Assembly (NCBI GenBank): GCA_014281115.1
Contig: JACONQ010000012.1
Span: 992,001 to 1,056,000 of the forward strand
Source: Laburnicola sp. R22_1
Lineage: Eukaryota > Ascomycota > Dothideomycetes > Pleosporales > Didymosphaeriaceae
DNA: 64,000 nt
Reading direction: 5' to 3'
The translations under genes were made by a program, and so were the position numbers. This document shows positions 46,562 to 58,200 of the stretch, one piece after another. Numbering within the stretch: the first letter of the stretch is position 1; each line of letters starts with the position of its first letter. The notes below the pieces were generated by a model. It did no database searches. It was not told the DNA's origin and was given only the letters and a program-made list of their open reading frames with translations.

Positions 46562-48775
46562 ACATATTCTATTAGTAGTCCGAATAGATTAGTCCGCCGA
46601 ACAGTTTTTGCCAAGACTACAACACTTCACTATGAAGTATAATGTCTTAATAACACGACGCGTTATTATCTAATTAAGAAGGCAGAATTAAGCTTGCCCT
46701 TTACGCCTATTAGAATAAGCAAATTTTAAGCCTGTAAAGCGCTGCTGCAGTATATAATATCCTAAAGTCTATACTAAGTAATTAAATTAACAGAATTACT
46801 GCCCAAGCAGATACACAATTAGTCATGGCAAAGCTCACCGCGACTAAAGAGTAGACGCTCATATAGTATATCCTCAACCTAGATTCGCAAGGATTTGCAC
46901 CCTAGCTAGGTAAGGTGGAAGATATAGCTAACAAACTGCTAGCTGCGCGGTATAGAGACTCTATAGGATAATACTAGGCTTAGCGCTTTGTAAAGCGCGT
47001 ACCTAAGCTTAAAATGACTTTTAATTAAGTGAAGGACCAATAGAGAATATAATAGAAAGACCTAGAGGTTATAAACGCGTAGTTTTAGCTAGTAAAGAAT
47101 ACAAAAGCCAAGTATAGAGTGTAGGATAAAGATATCTATAACTTTAATAAGATAGGCTTCTAGATAGGGGTTATTGGCTTAATAAAGGTTATAACTAGTT
47201 TAGAAAGACGTTCTTAACCTACGCTTGTTTAGCTAGGCAATCGCAAGTAGGTTATAGTAATTTAGAGTATTTGCGCTGCTAGGTATACTATCCTGCCCTT
47301 TATTATCTACAAAGGGCGAGTCTACATCTTAGCGTGGTATAAGGAGACTAGTATCCCCCGCTATTAGAAGCTCTCAGTCTCTAAGACTGGCTAGACTAAT
47401 AGCGAGCTTAGAGTTGTGTAGTTAAAGCACTTTAACGCGTATATAAGGCCGCGCATAGTAGGGTTATAGAGGTTACTTATTCTAGACAGCTATAAGAGCC
47501 ACCACTTCTAGGATTTTAAGAATTATTGTCTAGAATAGAATATCCTAACACTCTGTATGCTAGCGCACTTATCTTATATCCTCTAGCTACTTAATATGGT
47601 CTATTTCGCGCCACTAAAGCTAAAGTACTCCTAGCGCGTGCGGGACTTAGCGCGCCGACGCGTCTTTTATATTAATAAAGAGGGCTTCCTACTAGCCTTT
47701 CGCAACGCGTTTTTTAATATATTTACACTAGAAAACTACAAGAAAGCCTTTAAGGCCTTTGGGCTTGTTCCTTTAGATATGTTAGTAGTGGTAGATCGCC
47801 TTAATGTACGTATTCACACTCCACCTTAGGGTCCCCCACTGGATACACTATGGCAAGCCAGGACCCTAAGTAATACCCTTAAGTTTGGATCCTAGTTAAA
47901 GCTAGTACGCGACTCTTTTATTCGGTCTCTACCTAATGCTAAATCGAGCTACTTACAGCTTATAAAAGGTGCTAAACTTATGCTCTACTATAGTGTACTT
48001 TAAGAGACCCGCATTAAGATACTTAAGGAGCAAATTAAGGTTCTAACAAAGCGAAAAACGCGTAAAAGAAAGCGCATTTAGAAAGGTGGGACAATAGACT
48101 TTGCTTAGGGAGCAGATTTAGAAGTAGAAAGCCCTTCTATTAGAGTGAGGTTGTCGAAAAGGGCGCGAGGTAGTGGTGAGGGAGAGGCAGGTTCCTTAAC
48201 ACAACGCCGCTGTAGGAGGTGCGGAGAGCCTGGGCATAACGCAAGGACCTGTTAGATAGATAAAGAGCTAGAGGAGGAGTTAGATATTATCTTTAGCGGC
48301 TTATTTTTAGATTGTGTTAATAGTAAATTAGAGTGATTTTATTATAGGTTACTATAAGGCCAAAAATAACGGGTTAACTTTATCTTGTAATAGTACGTAC
48401 TTAGTGACTAAAAATTAGATAAAGTACTACTTAAGATATAGTATACTTTACTGCGAATTATAATGAGTATACTATATATTGCCTACATATAGTATGGTAG
48501 ATAATATATTATATATTATAGGGAGTCTTATTGTAAGTTCGTACTGCCAAGAAAGACTCCTTAGCTTTACGCGGCTGCAGCAGCCGCGCAAAGAGGCTGC
48601 ACGACATAAAAAGTAGATTAAATAGTAACTTAGTATATTGTAAGTTATAATAGGTTATTATGAGTCACTATGAAGTAACGTTAGTGGTGTTCTATAATAA
48701 GTTATAAGGGATCTCGAAGTTGCTAAGAAAAACTGTCCGGCGGACTAATCTGTCCGGGCTACTAATAGAATATGT
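46562..48775 (+). mobile_element. Pogo-C, 2214-bp pogo-like transposon
   Basis: TIRs of 48 bp (46562-46609, 48728-48775; ACATATTCTATTAGTAGTCC...) differing only by G-to-A/C-to-T. TA duplication (46560-46561, 48776-48777), confirmed by the single TA in Gypsy-I copy 1 at 12915-12916. Related to Pogo-A by protein, not by TIR sequence. Confidence 0.92.
46677..48336 (+). pseudogene. Pogo-C transposase, heavily RIP-damaged
   Basis: About 550 codons in one phase. HTH_psq near 46735 (SAAAVYNILKSILSN), CENP-B HTH (TLI-YILNLDSQGFAP) near 46850, DDE core with YNFNKIGF (Asp to Asn, Glu to Lys), LLILDSYKSH (Asp kept) and LLNMVYFAPLKLKYS (third Asp to Asn). A zinc knuckle CRRCGEPGHNARTC survives intact at the C-terminus near 48205, like that of Pogo-A. 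More than twenty stops. The start is unclear; the frame is recognisable from about 46677. Confidence 0.85.
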
Positions 48776-49359
48776 TAATAACTATAAATATACGTTATAC
48801 AAGTTAGACCTATTAGCTAAGGCTAATACTTACTTTAAGTATAGAGCTACTAGATATTAGGCAATAGATATAACTGCTAGTTACTATAATAACGCAGTTA
48901 CTTTAGCAAAAAATATTAAGTATCTTTATATTATTCTTTCTAGCCCTATAGACTATAAGGACACGCAATATATATACACTATTTAGACAAACCCTAACTA
49001 GTTATATAGAATATATAAATATAACAAAGCCTAAGCTAACTTACCTAAGTAAGACAAGGGCGTTAGCTCTAATTAAGACAACGTGCTCCACAGCTAGGAC
49101 TATAAGGATAAAGACAAATTATATTTTTAGTAGCTCTAGAGCAAAATTAGGTAATAGAGTAATAGTACTAGTATATATAATAGAATCTTATAGTAGTATA
49201 ATAAAAAATTAACAAATTTAAATTAGACATAAAACTTAGCCTTAACCTATAGCGTATATAGTAGGTCTTAGCTATTAAAATAGACAAATTAGACAAAGCT
49301 AAATAGTTTTAGTTTACCTACCTAGTTAAGCTTATAGCTTCTTAGAAATAGGCAAAGGT

Positions 49360-49620
49360 ATAATAACTTACTAATACTAGTGCTAGTATAAGTTTTATTA
49401 ACTCTTTATATATTAAATAGTATTAACTAAAACTATATAATATCGCAAATCTAATTACACTATATCTTATAGATAGTAAAGTTATAAATAGGATTAGTTA
49501 GGCTATAGATTTTATAATATATTATAGTAGCTATATAAGTACTACTATATACTTTATTACTAGTATTAGAGCTTTTAATATTATTCTTAGCATAGACTAG
49601 ATGTTTACACATAATTCTTA
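49360..49620 (+). pseudogene. Gypsy-I copy 2 aspartyl protease
   Basis: NTSASISFINSLYIK near 49370, then ITLYLIDSK and FNIILSID, the same layout as copy 1 with the catalytic Asp as Asn. Confidence 0.65.
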
Positions 49621-50159
49621 ACTAGGCCTCTAAAATTAGTCTATAATATTTAACACACACTATTGTTTAGTTAACTGTCTTAAGAACGCTCTACCCAAAA
49701 TAGTATATTATAACAAGCTACTAGCTAGCTCCTTACAGCCCACAACACATAAAGACCTTAGTCTTATTACTAGTAGGGCTGCTTACCTTATAGCCATCTA
49801 TTATTTAGATTCTATTACCTAGTTAGAATCTTATAACTAGGATTAGTTAGGTTAACTACCTAATCTAATAAATAGCAACTATAACACGTAGATATTCTAC
49901 GCTACTATAGGCCTTACTATATATAGTTAAACAGACTATAATAAGTTTACAAAGAAATTAGCAAATAAACCTTAGACTATATATAAAATAAAGCAACTAC
50001 TGCCTAAGTAGTTATATAATAAGGTTTACTACTTTAACCCTAAGAAGGCTAATAAGTTAGCTCTCTATTATTCTAGTATTAACTATGCCATTAATCTTAT
50101 TAATAATAAAGCACTGTGGTTATATATATATAGTCTTACGCAATTAGAAACTATAGTAG

Positions 50160-50960
50160 TTAAAGAGTATATTAATAAAATAACTATAAAAGGCTTCTTA
50201 TAAATAAGTATATCTTAGTATACATCTCCTATTCTTATTATTAAAAAACTAGAGAGTAGATTACGCGTCTATATTAATTATTACGTAATTAACGCCATTA
50301 TAAAGCGCAACCGCAATATACCGCCATTACTAAAGGACAAGCTAGCATATATAAATAAGACAAAGTTTATATCTATTATGGATATTATTATGGGTTTTAA
50401 TAATATAAAGATTAAGACGCTTTTTATAATTACCTATTTTACGCTCTTTTTTAATTACTAAGCAGGGGGCTCTACTTTTTTTGTTATGTTATTTAAGATA
50501 AAAGCCTTTGTCATTCTGCTCCTAGGTAGTTAATTTAACAACACATAGATTAAGAAAGGCAATAAAGAAAAAACTACTTTTCTAACTTATTATAGTCTAT
50601 ACAAATATACTATTATGCCCTTTAGTCTTACTAGCACTCTTAAAACTTTTTAAGTATATATTAACAAAACACTATAGTAATATTTAGATAACTTATATAT
50701 AGTAAAACTAACGAAGATTATATTAAGTATATGTAGGCTATTGTTAACAAGTTAGGATAAGCTAGACTATACTTAAATATTAATAATTACTAATTTAAGG
50801 TTAAGAAGGTTAAGTACCTAGAAATTATCCTAACTACTAAGAGTATTAAAATAGATTCTAAAAAGGTACAGGCTATCCATAACTAGTAATTACTATAGTC
50901 GCTTAAGAATATGCAGAAGTTTCTTAGCTTTATAAACTTCTACTAATAATTTATTAAAGA
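50160..50960 (+). pseudogene. Gypsy-I copy 2 reverse transcriptase, interrupted by RE-C
   Basis: PILIIKKLESRLRVYINY near 50230 and KFISIMDIIMGFNNI near 50365, then the RE-C piece 50417-50546, then YKYTIMPFSLTSTLKTF near 50600; the YLDD region is damaged. Pairs with copy 1 RT. Confidence 0.8.
50417..50546 (-). mobile_element. RE-C 130-bp truncated copy in Gypsy-I copy 2 RT
   Basis: Duplication agattaag (50409-50416, 50547-50554), which might extend slightly with mismatches. The empty site is seen in copy 1 near 14562. Confidence 0.82.
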
Positions 50961-51079
50961 TTTTAGCTAGATTACTTGCCTATTAACTAACTTTATAAAA
51001 AGCAATACACTAAAAGACTAGTCTATTAAACTAGAATCTTCTACTATAACTACGTTTAACGCACTTAAGCAAGCCTTTG

Positions 51080-51740
51080 TAATAGCGCCTATACTTATTT
51101 ATTTTAACCTAGTTAAAGAAACCTAGTTAAAGACTAATGTGTCTAACGTTATTACTACTACTATCTTATTACAAAAAGATAATTAAGATATATTACAGTC
51201 TATCGCGTACCTATTATATAAAATAAACCCTACTAAGTATAACTATAAGATTTATAATAAGAAACTTTTAGCTATAGTACACACATTTAAGAAATAGAAA
51301 TCTAAACTATTAGATACCTAGAATTCTATTAATATTATTACTAATTACCTAGCCTTATAGTACTTTATAACTAGTAACTAGCTTAACTAATAATAAGTAT
51401 AATAAGTAAAGTTTCTAGCTAAATTTAACTTCTATATTAGATATTGCCTAGATAAGTAAAATATAAAACCTAATACCCTTACTTACTAATTTAGTAACTT
51501 ACATAAAGGCAATAATAACACTTAGTAATAATACTAAGTGCAAATAGTCTTACGTCTAGAAATCTTTAAGAGTAAGAGCTCTTACTACACTATTACTATA
51601 GCCTGCGCCCTACTAAATAAAAGCCGCTACTTAGGTATATAACTTATAGCTATACTATATTATATTACTAAGCTTGCTATAACTAATAATAATAAACCTA
51701 CTATAGCTACTAGGATAATAAAGACTAAGGAGATAGCATT
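51080..51740 (+). pseudogene. Gypsy-I copy 2 RNase H and integrase N-terminus
   Basis: KTNVSNVITTTILL (catalytic Asp as Asn), CNYKIYNKKLLAIVHTFK (position as in copy 1) and NIITNYLAL. Runs to the RE-A copy F insertion. Confidence 0.78.
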
Positions 51741-53054
51741 AGAAAGAGAAACATTTGTAAACCTTTTGGTATACGGTGCAACGCTATAAAAGAAAGCTAT
51801 AGGTGTGCTAACAACGTATTAAAAAAGGTAAAGCAGCTTAAAAATAGATAGGTTAGGCTAGGAACTATTTGTTAGCACGTGCAAATCGGCCCCTTCTGCT
51901 AGAGGTAGTTAATTATAAGATGTACTAGGTACTAAAGTAATAATATAACGCGTGGTTGCCTGCGCGAACGCAATATAAAATCTGCGACTAAATATAGATT
52001 AAGTGTTTATCTATCTACTACCTAATAACAAAATATTCAATTACTGCATAAGACCTTAAGGTCGCTATGTCTATCTCTTACCCTAAAGACGCTATTACTA
52101 TTGTCACTAGACGTGTAGTGTTGCGCCCCTACCTAGGAGACGCAAATAACAACGCGGCTAGGTATAACGCAGCTAGATATAATAGTTAGATGCCGCTTAA
52201 CGTTAAAAACTATATGGTCTATGCTAAGAACCTATGCGGCGAGTAGATAGCTGCCATGGAATTAGATTACTACGTTAAGCAGAATATAGATATTAGTAAG
52301 TAGGAGCCTAGTATTAAAGGCGGGATAAGCCTTATAATGTGAATTGCCCTATACTAGTTTGGGTGCAAGGTGCTTATAACTGTTAAGGATAAAAACTAGA
52401 AGAATATAAATATTTTTATAAAGTAAGAGTCTAGGCTAGTAGCTATATACTGCTGTATAGCTTATGGGAGCAATTACTACTAAGGGCCACAAGCGATATT
52501 AGATTTCTAATTAATGGCTTATTGCTTCTATAATAACAGCTATACTAAGTAGGTACTAGAGGCGTAGAGGATGTATAGATACGCGCTTGTATTGCGAGAT
52601 TTCTATAGGAGATAGGTAGAGTAATGACCGGGTGTCTAGAGGTTAATAGGTTAATAGGTTGTTAGTAGAGAATAGTAGAGTACTATTTAGTGTTGAGAGT
52701 GGGCGCGCGCGTAATTTGTTGTATATTGTAGTGATGGTAGAGCGTGTGTCTAGAAGTTTTAAGTGGTGGATTATCTAGTAACGCGGTAAAAGGTCGAAAG
52801 GTAGGTGTTAAGTATTAGTAACGCGGCGGACGGGCAAGTAAGTTAGAGTGTTATTGTTATGAGTTTGTTGTCTTAAAAGCTAGGGGGAGAACGTTAGTGA
52901 AACTTTAACGCGGTTCAGTCCTAGGGCTTAGCGCTCGCACGTAATATTATGTTACGTGGGCGCTAGTAACGTAATAAAAAAAGCAGGAATTAAATGTAGT
53001 GGGGCCACTCGAAAACTAATAAGTGGAGGCAGTTTATACTCCTGCCCAGGAGGG
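51740..53054 (+). mobile_element. RE-A copy F (1315 bp), best preserved
   Basis: Left end TTAGAAAGAGAAACATTTG, right end CTCCTGCCCAGGAGGG; imperfect 13-bp duplication aaggagatagcat / aagaagataatat (51727-51739, 53055-53067). The empty site is in Gypsy-I copy 1 near 15763. Keeps more C and G than the other copies (GTAGTGTTGCGCCCCTACC), so it is the best source for the ORF. Confidence 0.85.
52067..52624 (+). pseudogene. RE-A decayed ORF, about 186 codons, unknown protein
   Basis: Starts ATG (MSISYPKDAITIVTRRVVLR) and continues to a TAA at 52622 with about a dozen internal stops, nearly all TAG and one TGA, explicable as Trp/Gln codons hit by RIP. Homologous positions in copies A-E translate to related residues (ending YRYALVLRDFYRR here, YIYRYILILQNFHR-like in copy C), so the frame was probably real. 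I recognise no motif. The opposite strand has far more stops in the phase I checked. Confidence 0.5.
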
Positions 53055-53067
53055 AAGAAGATAATAT

Positions 53068-54400
53068 AACTACTTAAGAATATTAAGAGCGTCTACACCT
53101 TTAATAAAATAGTCTAAGATATTATTATTATAGTTAAGGCTAAGACACGTCGCTTACTAGAAAAGCTCTTAAAATAAAGACTAAGAATTAAGGTTATAGA
53201 TTATTACCTTAATAATAATAGTCTCCTATATTTAAGAATTAACTATACATTCCTAATAATAAGAAAATTTATATATATATCCTCTAGTAAGCTTATAATA
53301 GTGTTACTACTAGTTACACTAGTTATAAAAGTACTTATAAGTATATTAGTTAGTAGTATTACTAGCTATATATAACGCATACTATTGCCTACTATATTTA
53401 TGTCTGTATATTCTACTACTATAGTAAGCTATACTATAATACTAAATATAACTTGCTATATCTACTACTAATCCAAAACTATTACTAGAACTTAATCTTA
53501 ATAGACTTTATTATTAGCTTACTATCTTATTATAATAATAGCAAGATATATATAGCTATTATAGTTGTTATAGACTAGCTTAGTAAGAAGAAAAAGTTTA
53601 TCCCTATAGCTAAGATTATAGCTAAGATAGTTATAAAGGCCTTTATTATCTATATTTAATATAAGAAGAGTTTCCTAGAGAATATTATTAGTAATTATAG
53701 TTAATAGTTTATATCTTACTTCTAGAAATAACTCTATAAACTCCTTAGTATAAAACTATAACTTTCTACTAGTTAGCGCTCTAAAACTAATAGCTATATA
53801 GAGGTTACTAACACTACGCTAAAAGAGTACTTATATGTATATATTAACTACTAGTAGAATAACTAGACTCTATACTTACTTATAGTAAAGTTTAATACTA
53901 ACTTATTAGTTAGTAAGTTAACTAGTGTAGCACCTTTTATTACTACTAAGAATCATCTACTACGTAATAGTACTAAGCCTACGCTATTATATAACACTAA
54001 GTTAGTAGGTAGAAATACTACTACTACTAGTAAGCGCCTACTTATAGCACCTGCGCGTATAGACTATTAATACGCAGATAACTTTATTAACTCCCTTATT
54101 TAACTTTATAACTTTCTATATAATAACTTATAATAGACGCAGGCTAAGTACGCTAAGTATGCTAACGCTAAGCACGCACTAGCACCTTACTTTAAAGTAG
54201 GTAATAAGATAATATTAGACGCGCGCAACTTAAAGACTAAGTTGCCTAGCTCTTTACTTAACTATAAGAATAGAAGATCCTTTTATATTATACGCGTTAT
54301 TAATAATATAGCCTTTTATAAGCTTAACTTGCCTAAAAAGATAGGCTAACTATATTATTATAATATACCTATATAATAAGCTGCTTATATAACTTAGACC
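53068..54400 (+). pseudogene. Gypsy-I copy 2 integrase
   Basis: VVID-LSKKKKFI near 53565, then ENIISNYS near 53685, then SKTNSYIEVTNTTLKEYLYVYI near 53780, same blocks as copy 1. Tail to 54400 is RIP-shredded. Confidence 0.75.
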
Positions 54401-54914
54401 TAAAAAGATTTATATTATACGCAATAAAGTTATTATATAATATAGCCTAATAAGCTTAACTACCTGCCTATAATTTAAACTGTCCTTATCTTAGATAGAT
54501 TTTACGCTACTGTCCTTATCTTATTACTAGATTTTACGCTAAGAACCTAAGAAAGCCTACTATACTATATAACTTTAATAAGCTTATTATACGCTAGAAT
54601 AATATTATATATCTTATTATTCTTTTTGTCGTAAATGCCTACTTTAATACCTAAAGATAGATAGATATAGGTCTTAAGTTAGCAATAGATAGTAGTTCCT
54701 CTAGGAACTCTCTCTATAGTAACTTTCTTAGTAAGGCAGCTTATGCTATCTTACGTAATAATAACCTTAGCAATAATAGCAATATAATAATACTAATAGA
54801 TATTAATAAGTTAGATTAAATTTATAGAAATTACTATTAAATTACTATAAAGATTATAATAATTAGAAATATAGTATAATACAATATTATAGTGTGTAAT
54901 AGAGCGTAATAGTT
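54400..54914 (+). other. Gypsy-I copy 2 3' untranslated region
   Basis: Aligns with 17280-17640 of copy 1. No additional feature seen. Confidence 0.45.
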
Positions 54915-55035
54915 ATATAAAAGTTAATTATTATATAGTTATATAGAGATTATTATATAGTTATATAGAGATTAATATATAGTTATATAGAGATTATTAT
55001 ATAGTTATATAGAGATTAATATATAGTTATATTAA
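54915..55035 (+). repeat. ~24-bp tandem repeat before the 3' LTR
   Basis: Five units of ATTATATAGTTATATAGAG(ATTA), alternating ATTATTATA and ATTAATATA junctions, which suggests a 48-bp higher-order unit. Absent from copy 1. Confidence 0.75.
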
Positions 55036-55087
55036 GATAGATCTTAGTAGTACTAGAGTTACTACTAAGAAGGGAGAGGGAGGGTAG

Positions 55088-55292
55088 TATTACTAATCTA
55101 AGGTATAGGCCCCTCGCTTATATTATATTACCCTTTTAGGACTAGCGCAATACTAAGCGAGGTTCTAAGCAAGGCTACCTATATAGTCTGCCTACGTATC
55201 CACCTTATATAGGTATCGCTACTATTTTATATTTAGATTCTAACTACTAGTTATCTTATATATAGTATAATAACCCCTATAGTGTTCTTATA
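55088..55292 (+). repeat. 3' LTR of Gypsy-I copy 2
   Basis: 205 bp, TATTACTAATCTAAGG to GTTCTTATA, preceded by a purine tract (55068-55085), followed by AATAG. Confidence 0.88.
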
Positions 55293-55297
55293 AATAG

Positions 55298-56229
55298 CAA
55301 TCTAAGTTATTAGATAGCTTATTAATTAACATAATCTCTAATTATAAAACACTAAAGTAGTTTATAACTATAAAGTAGTTAAACTATTAATAAGCTTATT
55401 AGGTAGAATTTCTTTTAGAGTTTAATTTTAAGATTACATATTAGTTAAGTAAATAATATAGCAAGTCTAACTTACTTACCTATTGCCTAGGCGATCTGCC
55501 TTATAATATACTTAATAATTATCTTTACTATTAGTTATAAATAGTACTTACGCCTAATTATATTAAACCTACCCTATTAGTAGTTTCTTATAAACCTAAT
55601 CTAAAGATACTTACTACGCGCACTAAGCGTTTAGAAGAGAAAGTTCTATATACTATATACTTAGCCTATATAATAATAGGACTAAAGAACTTAGTAGTAA
55701 ACCTAGCTACAATGCCATACTATCTTAGTAAGGAGGCACTTGTTAGAGATAGGATAGTTAATAATAAATCTCTAAAGAATTGCAAAAGTAGTTTGCTAAG
55801 ATAGGTAGATAGTCTAGATAAGAATCTGCCCTTTAGAAATTATGTTAGTATTGTTAACTATCTAAAGAAGGTTGCCTCTAAGAATACTATCCTTTAATAA
55901 ATTGCTAGGGCAAAGAGCAATAGTATATATTAGCTTTCTACTAAGGTTATCTACACCTACTATATTAAAGTAGAGTTATAGGATTATATAGTTAAAAATA
56001 GGCTAGTATACTATTATACTAGAATCTTTGTACCTTTTAATAAAAAGGTCTAAATATATATTATGTACTTCTACTATAAGCTACTAGGTACTAGATATAC
56101 TAGTAAGCGTGACACCTATTATAAAGTTAGTTAGCACTATTACTAGCCTAGTATAATAAATATAGTTGCTTAATTTACCTATAACTATATTACTTACTAG
56201 CGCTTAAAACTATTTAAGAACTAAAAGTA
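55298..56229 (+). pseudogene. Gypsy-III RNase H end and integrase N-terminus
   Basis: Continues the RNase H frame of 41764/43318 across Gypsy-I copy 2 (AFKK-QSKLLD; ITIK-LNY). Then a long tract with few stops to 55795 (VLYTIYLAYIIIGLKNLVVN) and the integrase zinc region near 55980-56215 (HTYYIKVEL type, Cys/His mostly changed). Confidence 0.7.
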
Positions 56230-56345
56230 CCTGTCTGTCTCTAAGCTACTTTATCTTTTTTTAATGCGTTTTTAGCACACTTATAGCTTTTTCTTATAGC
56301 GTTATACTATATACTAAAAAGGTCTGCGATGTTTTTCTTCCTAAT
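56230..56345 (-). mobile_element. RE-A 116-bp truncated copy, reverse orientation
   Basis: Perfect 14-bp duplication aagaactaaaagta (56216-56229, 56346-56359). Keeps only the fixed end (TGTTTTTCTTCCTAAT on the plus strand). The only minus-orientation RE-A piece in the window. Confidence 0.88.
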
Positions 56346-56359
56346 AAGAACTAAAAGTA

Positions 56360-57083
56360 AAGTTTACTTTGCCTATTACTAGTACCAAAATAGTTCTAGA
56401 GAAATATTTCTATTAACTTTATTATACTACTACTAGAGTGTATGCGTAGTAGAATTACCTACTACTATATTATAGTTATTATAGACAGACTCTTAAAGTA
56501 ATATAAATATAATACGCTCCTATTACTTAATATAAAAGTTATTATTAGGACATTTATGAAGTTTATAGAGTAAGAAAAGAAATTTCTAGATACTATTATC
56601 TCTAACTATAAAGTCTAATTTATATTCTACTTCTAGAAGAAGCTCTATAGGAGCGTTAGAACTAAGTCTGCGCTTATAACCGCTTTTTATCCTAAGGGCG
56701 ATAGCTAGATAGAAATTATAAATACTGTCCTAAAGGCGTATCTACACTACTATATTATTTACATATAAAATAACTAAATTAATTAGCTGCCTATTATATA
56801 ACTTGTAATAAACTATAAAAAAATATATCTACTAGTATTGCACCTTTGCTAGTAACTAAAGGCTACCTTCTATAATAAGAATTTAAGCCTATTATACCTA
56901 TTATAGTAACTAAGTATTATAAGCAGTTATAGCGTAAGAACACTTAATAAATAGTCTTATATATTAAGAATATTTTATATTTTATAAATAAAAATCTAGT
57001 CTAGGCCTAGTTAAAAATAGAGTTTTACATAAATAAAGGACGTTAACCCACCCTAGCGTATAATATTAGGCATATACTTTACC
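56360..57083 (+). pseudogene. Gypsy-III integrase core
   Basis: NISINFIILL (first Asp as Asn), IIVIIDRLLKQYKY, FLDTIISNYKVQFIFYF (Asp as Asn), ITAFYPKGDS-IEIINTVLKAYLHYYI (third acidic position Glu kept). Fewer stops than Gypsy-I. Continues past the insert at 57084. Confidence 0.82.
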
Positions 57084-57246
57084 TATGAGGGTGCTAAGTA
57101 TAAGCAGGTTGAAAAGGTGAGATTCGAGCTAGGGTACGTATGTACGTACGTACGGAGTCTATATACAGGGCGCGCTAGTGGCCAAATTGGGCACTAGCGT
57201 CGGATTTTACGGAGATAGCCAGGTGGCCCCAGGTGGCCCGGTGACA
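57084..57246 (-). repeat. 163-bp LTR-like insert with long hairpin, little RIP
   Basis: TTACC on both sides (57079-57083, 57247-57251). On the minus strand it begins TGTCACCGGGCC and ends CCTCATA. GC-rich, holds (TACG)n and the imperfect palindrome CGCTAGTGGCC...GGGCACTAGCG around 57176. The shared GCGCGCTAGT hairpin suggests a relation to the Gypsy-III LTR. It splits the codons between ILYL and LNARNIL. Solo LTR is my preferred reading; a small DNA element is possible. Confidence 0.6.
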
Positions 57247-57251
57247 TTACC

Positions 57252-57920
57252 TTAATGCACGTAATATACTAACGCTGCGTTCTAATAAAAGTCTTAATAT
57301 TAAGAACCTAGAACTATTTCCTATTACTAAGGTCTTTAATAATTATACTTACTAGCTAGAGTTACTAATAAGTTACTATAACGTCTATTTTTAGTTTTAC
57401 GCCTAGCTGCTATATAATGCCCCTAACGCTATCTAACTCCTTAATAAGAAAGGCATAGTTGTAATAAACGCGCCTATTACCCTACTAGTAGGGCTATAGA
57501 ATTACTATGTTAACTCTATAGTTAATAGTAAGGTTCACTATTATTATAAGAATTCTTTAATAAGTAAAAAGAAATTACTTATATATAAAGTCTAGTACAA
57601 AAATTCTCCTAAGTAGAACGCTAATCCTAAATAGCAGCCCTATATAGACATATTAGATTATAAGAAGGCTCTTAAATCTTACTACTATAATAATAATAGT
57701 AAACTAGGTCCATACGTGCTATATAAGGATCTAGTGTTATATAAAAATGTTATAGTAATATACCTAAGAAATAATAGAGTAAATAATTCTAAGCCCTTTC
57801 TAGCTCCTATATACGCACACGCGTAGAATTAAGGTACCTTTTAAGATAATATTATACTATAAAGCTGCTAGAATAAGCATATAGAGCGCCCACTAACTAG
57901 CTCTTTTAAATAACTTTTTT
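57252..57920 (+). pseudogene. Gypsy-III integrase C-terminus with chromodomain-like tail
   Basis: LNARNILTLRSNKSLN (kin of LDARNI.T.RPS.KLD), then LELFPITKVFNN, then near 57580 LLIYKV-YKNSPK-NANPK, resembling chromodomain YLVKWKG.....TWEP with Trp codons lost. Confidence 0.65.
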
Positions 57921-58200
57921 AGGTAATATATCTCTCTTTAGACTACATCTAATAGAGATGCCTAGATTATTTTATTAGTTGTAACCACTATAATACGCGA
58001 TAGAGGGGCGCTTATTTTACTAGCTTGTGTACTAAAAGAGATTATTTACAATATTATTTAATATATTATAATATTTTTAAACAGTCTAAAATAGTTCTAA
58101 GTCTATAATAGTTTATAATATTTAGTAGACTATGCGATTAACGCCTTTAGTATCTATTTCTTTTGTCTTACTAGAGCTAAGGCTTTTAAAGGGGAAGTAA
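57920..58200 (+). other. Gypsy-III 3' region and polypurine tract
   Basis: No domain recognised. AAAGGGGAAGTAA at 58188-58200 directly before the LTR is the probable polypurine tract. Confidence 0.6.

Larger units (their letters stand above)
45100..49360 (+). pseudogene. Gypsy-I copy 2 gag region (split by Pogo-C)
   Basis: Stop-ridden plus-strand frames 45100-46561 and 48776-49360, co-linear with copy 1 at 11.4-13.5 kb. No recognisable knuckle. Confidence 0.55.
43322..55292 (+). mobile_element. Gypsy-I copy 2, full-length, nested in Gypsy-III RNase H
   Basis: LTRs of 205 bp at 43322-43526 and 55088-55292; duplication AATAG (43317-43321, 55293-55297). Same organisation as copy 1, with different insertions: Pogo-C (46562-48775), RE-C (50417-50546) and RE-A copy F (51740-53054). 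Copy 1 supplies the empty site for each. Confidence 0.9.

Noticed and set aside
57100..57135. tRNA gene suggested by AGATTCGAGC (B-box-like)
   Set aside because: No cloverleaf could be drawn with acceptor, D and anticodon arms; the segment lies inside the LTR-like insert.
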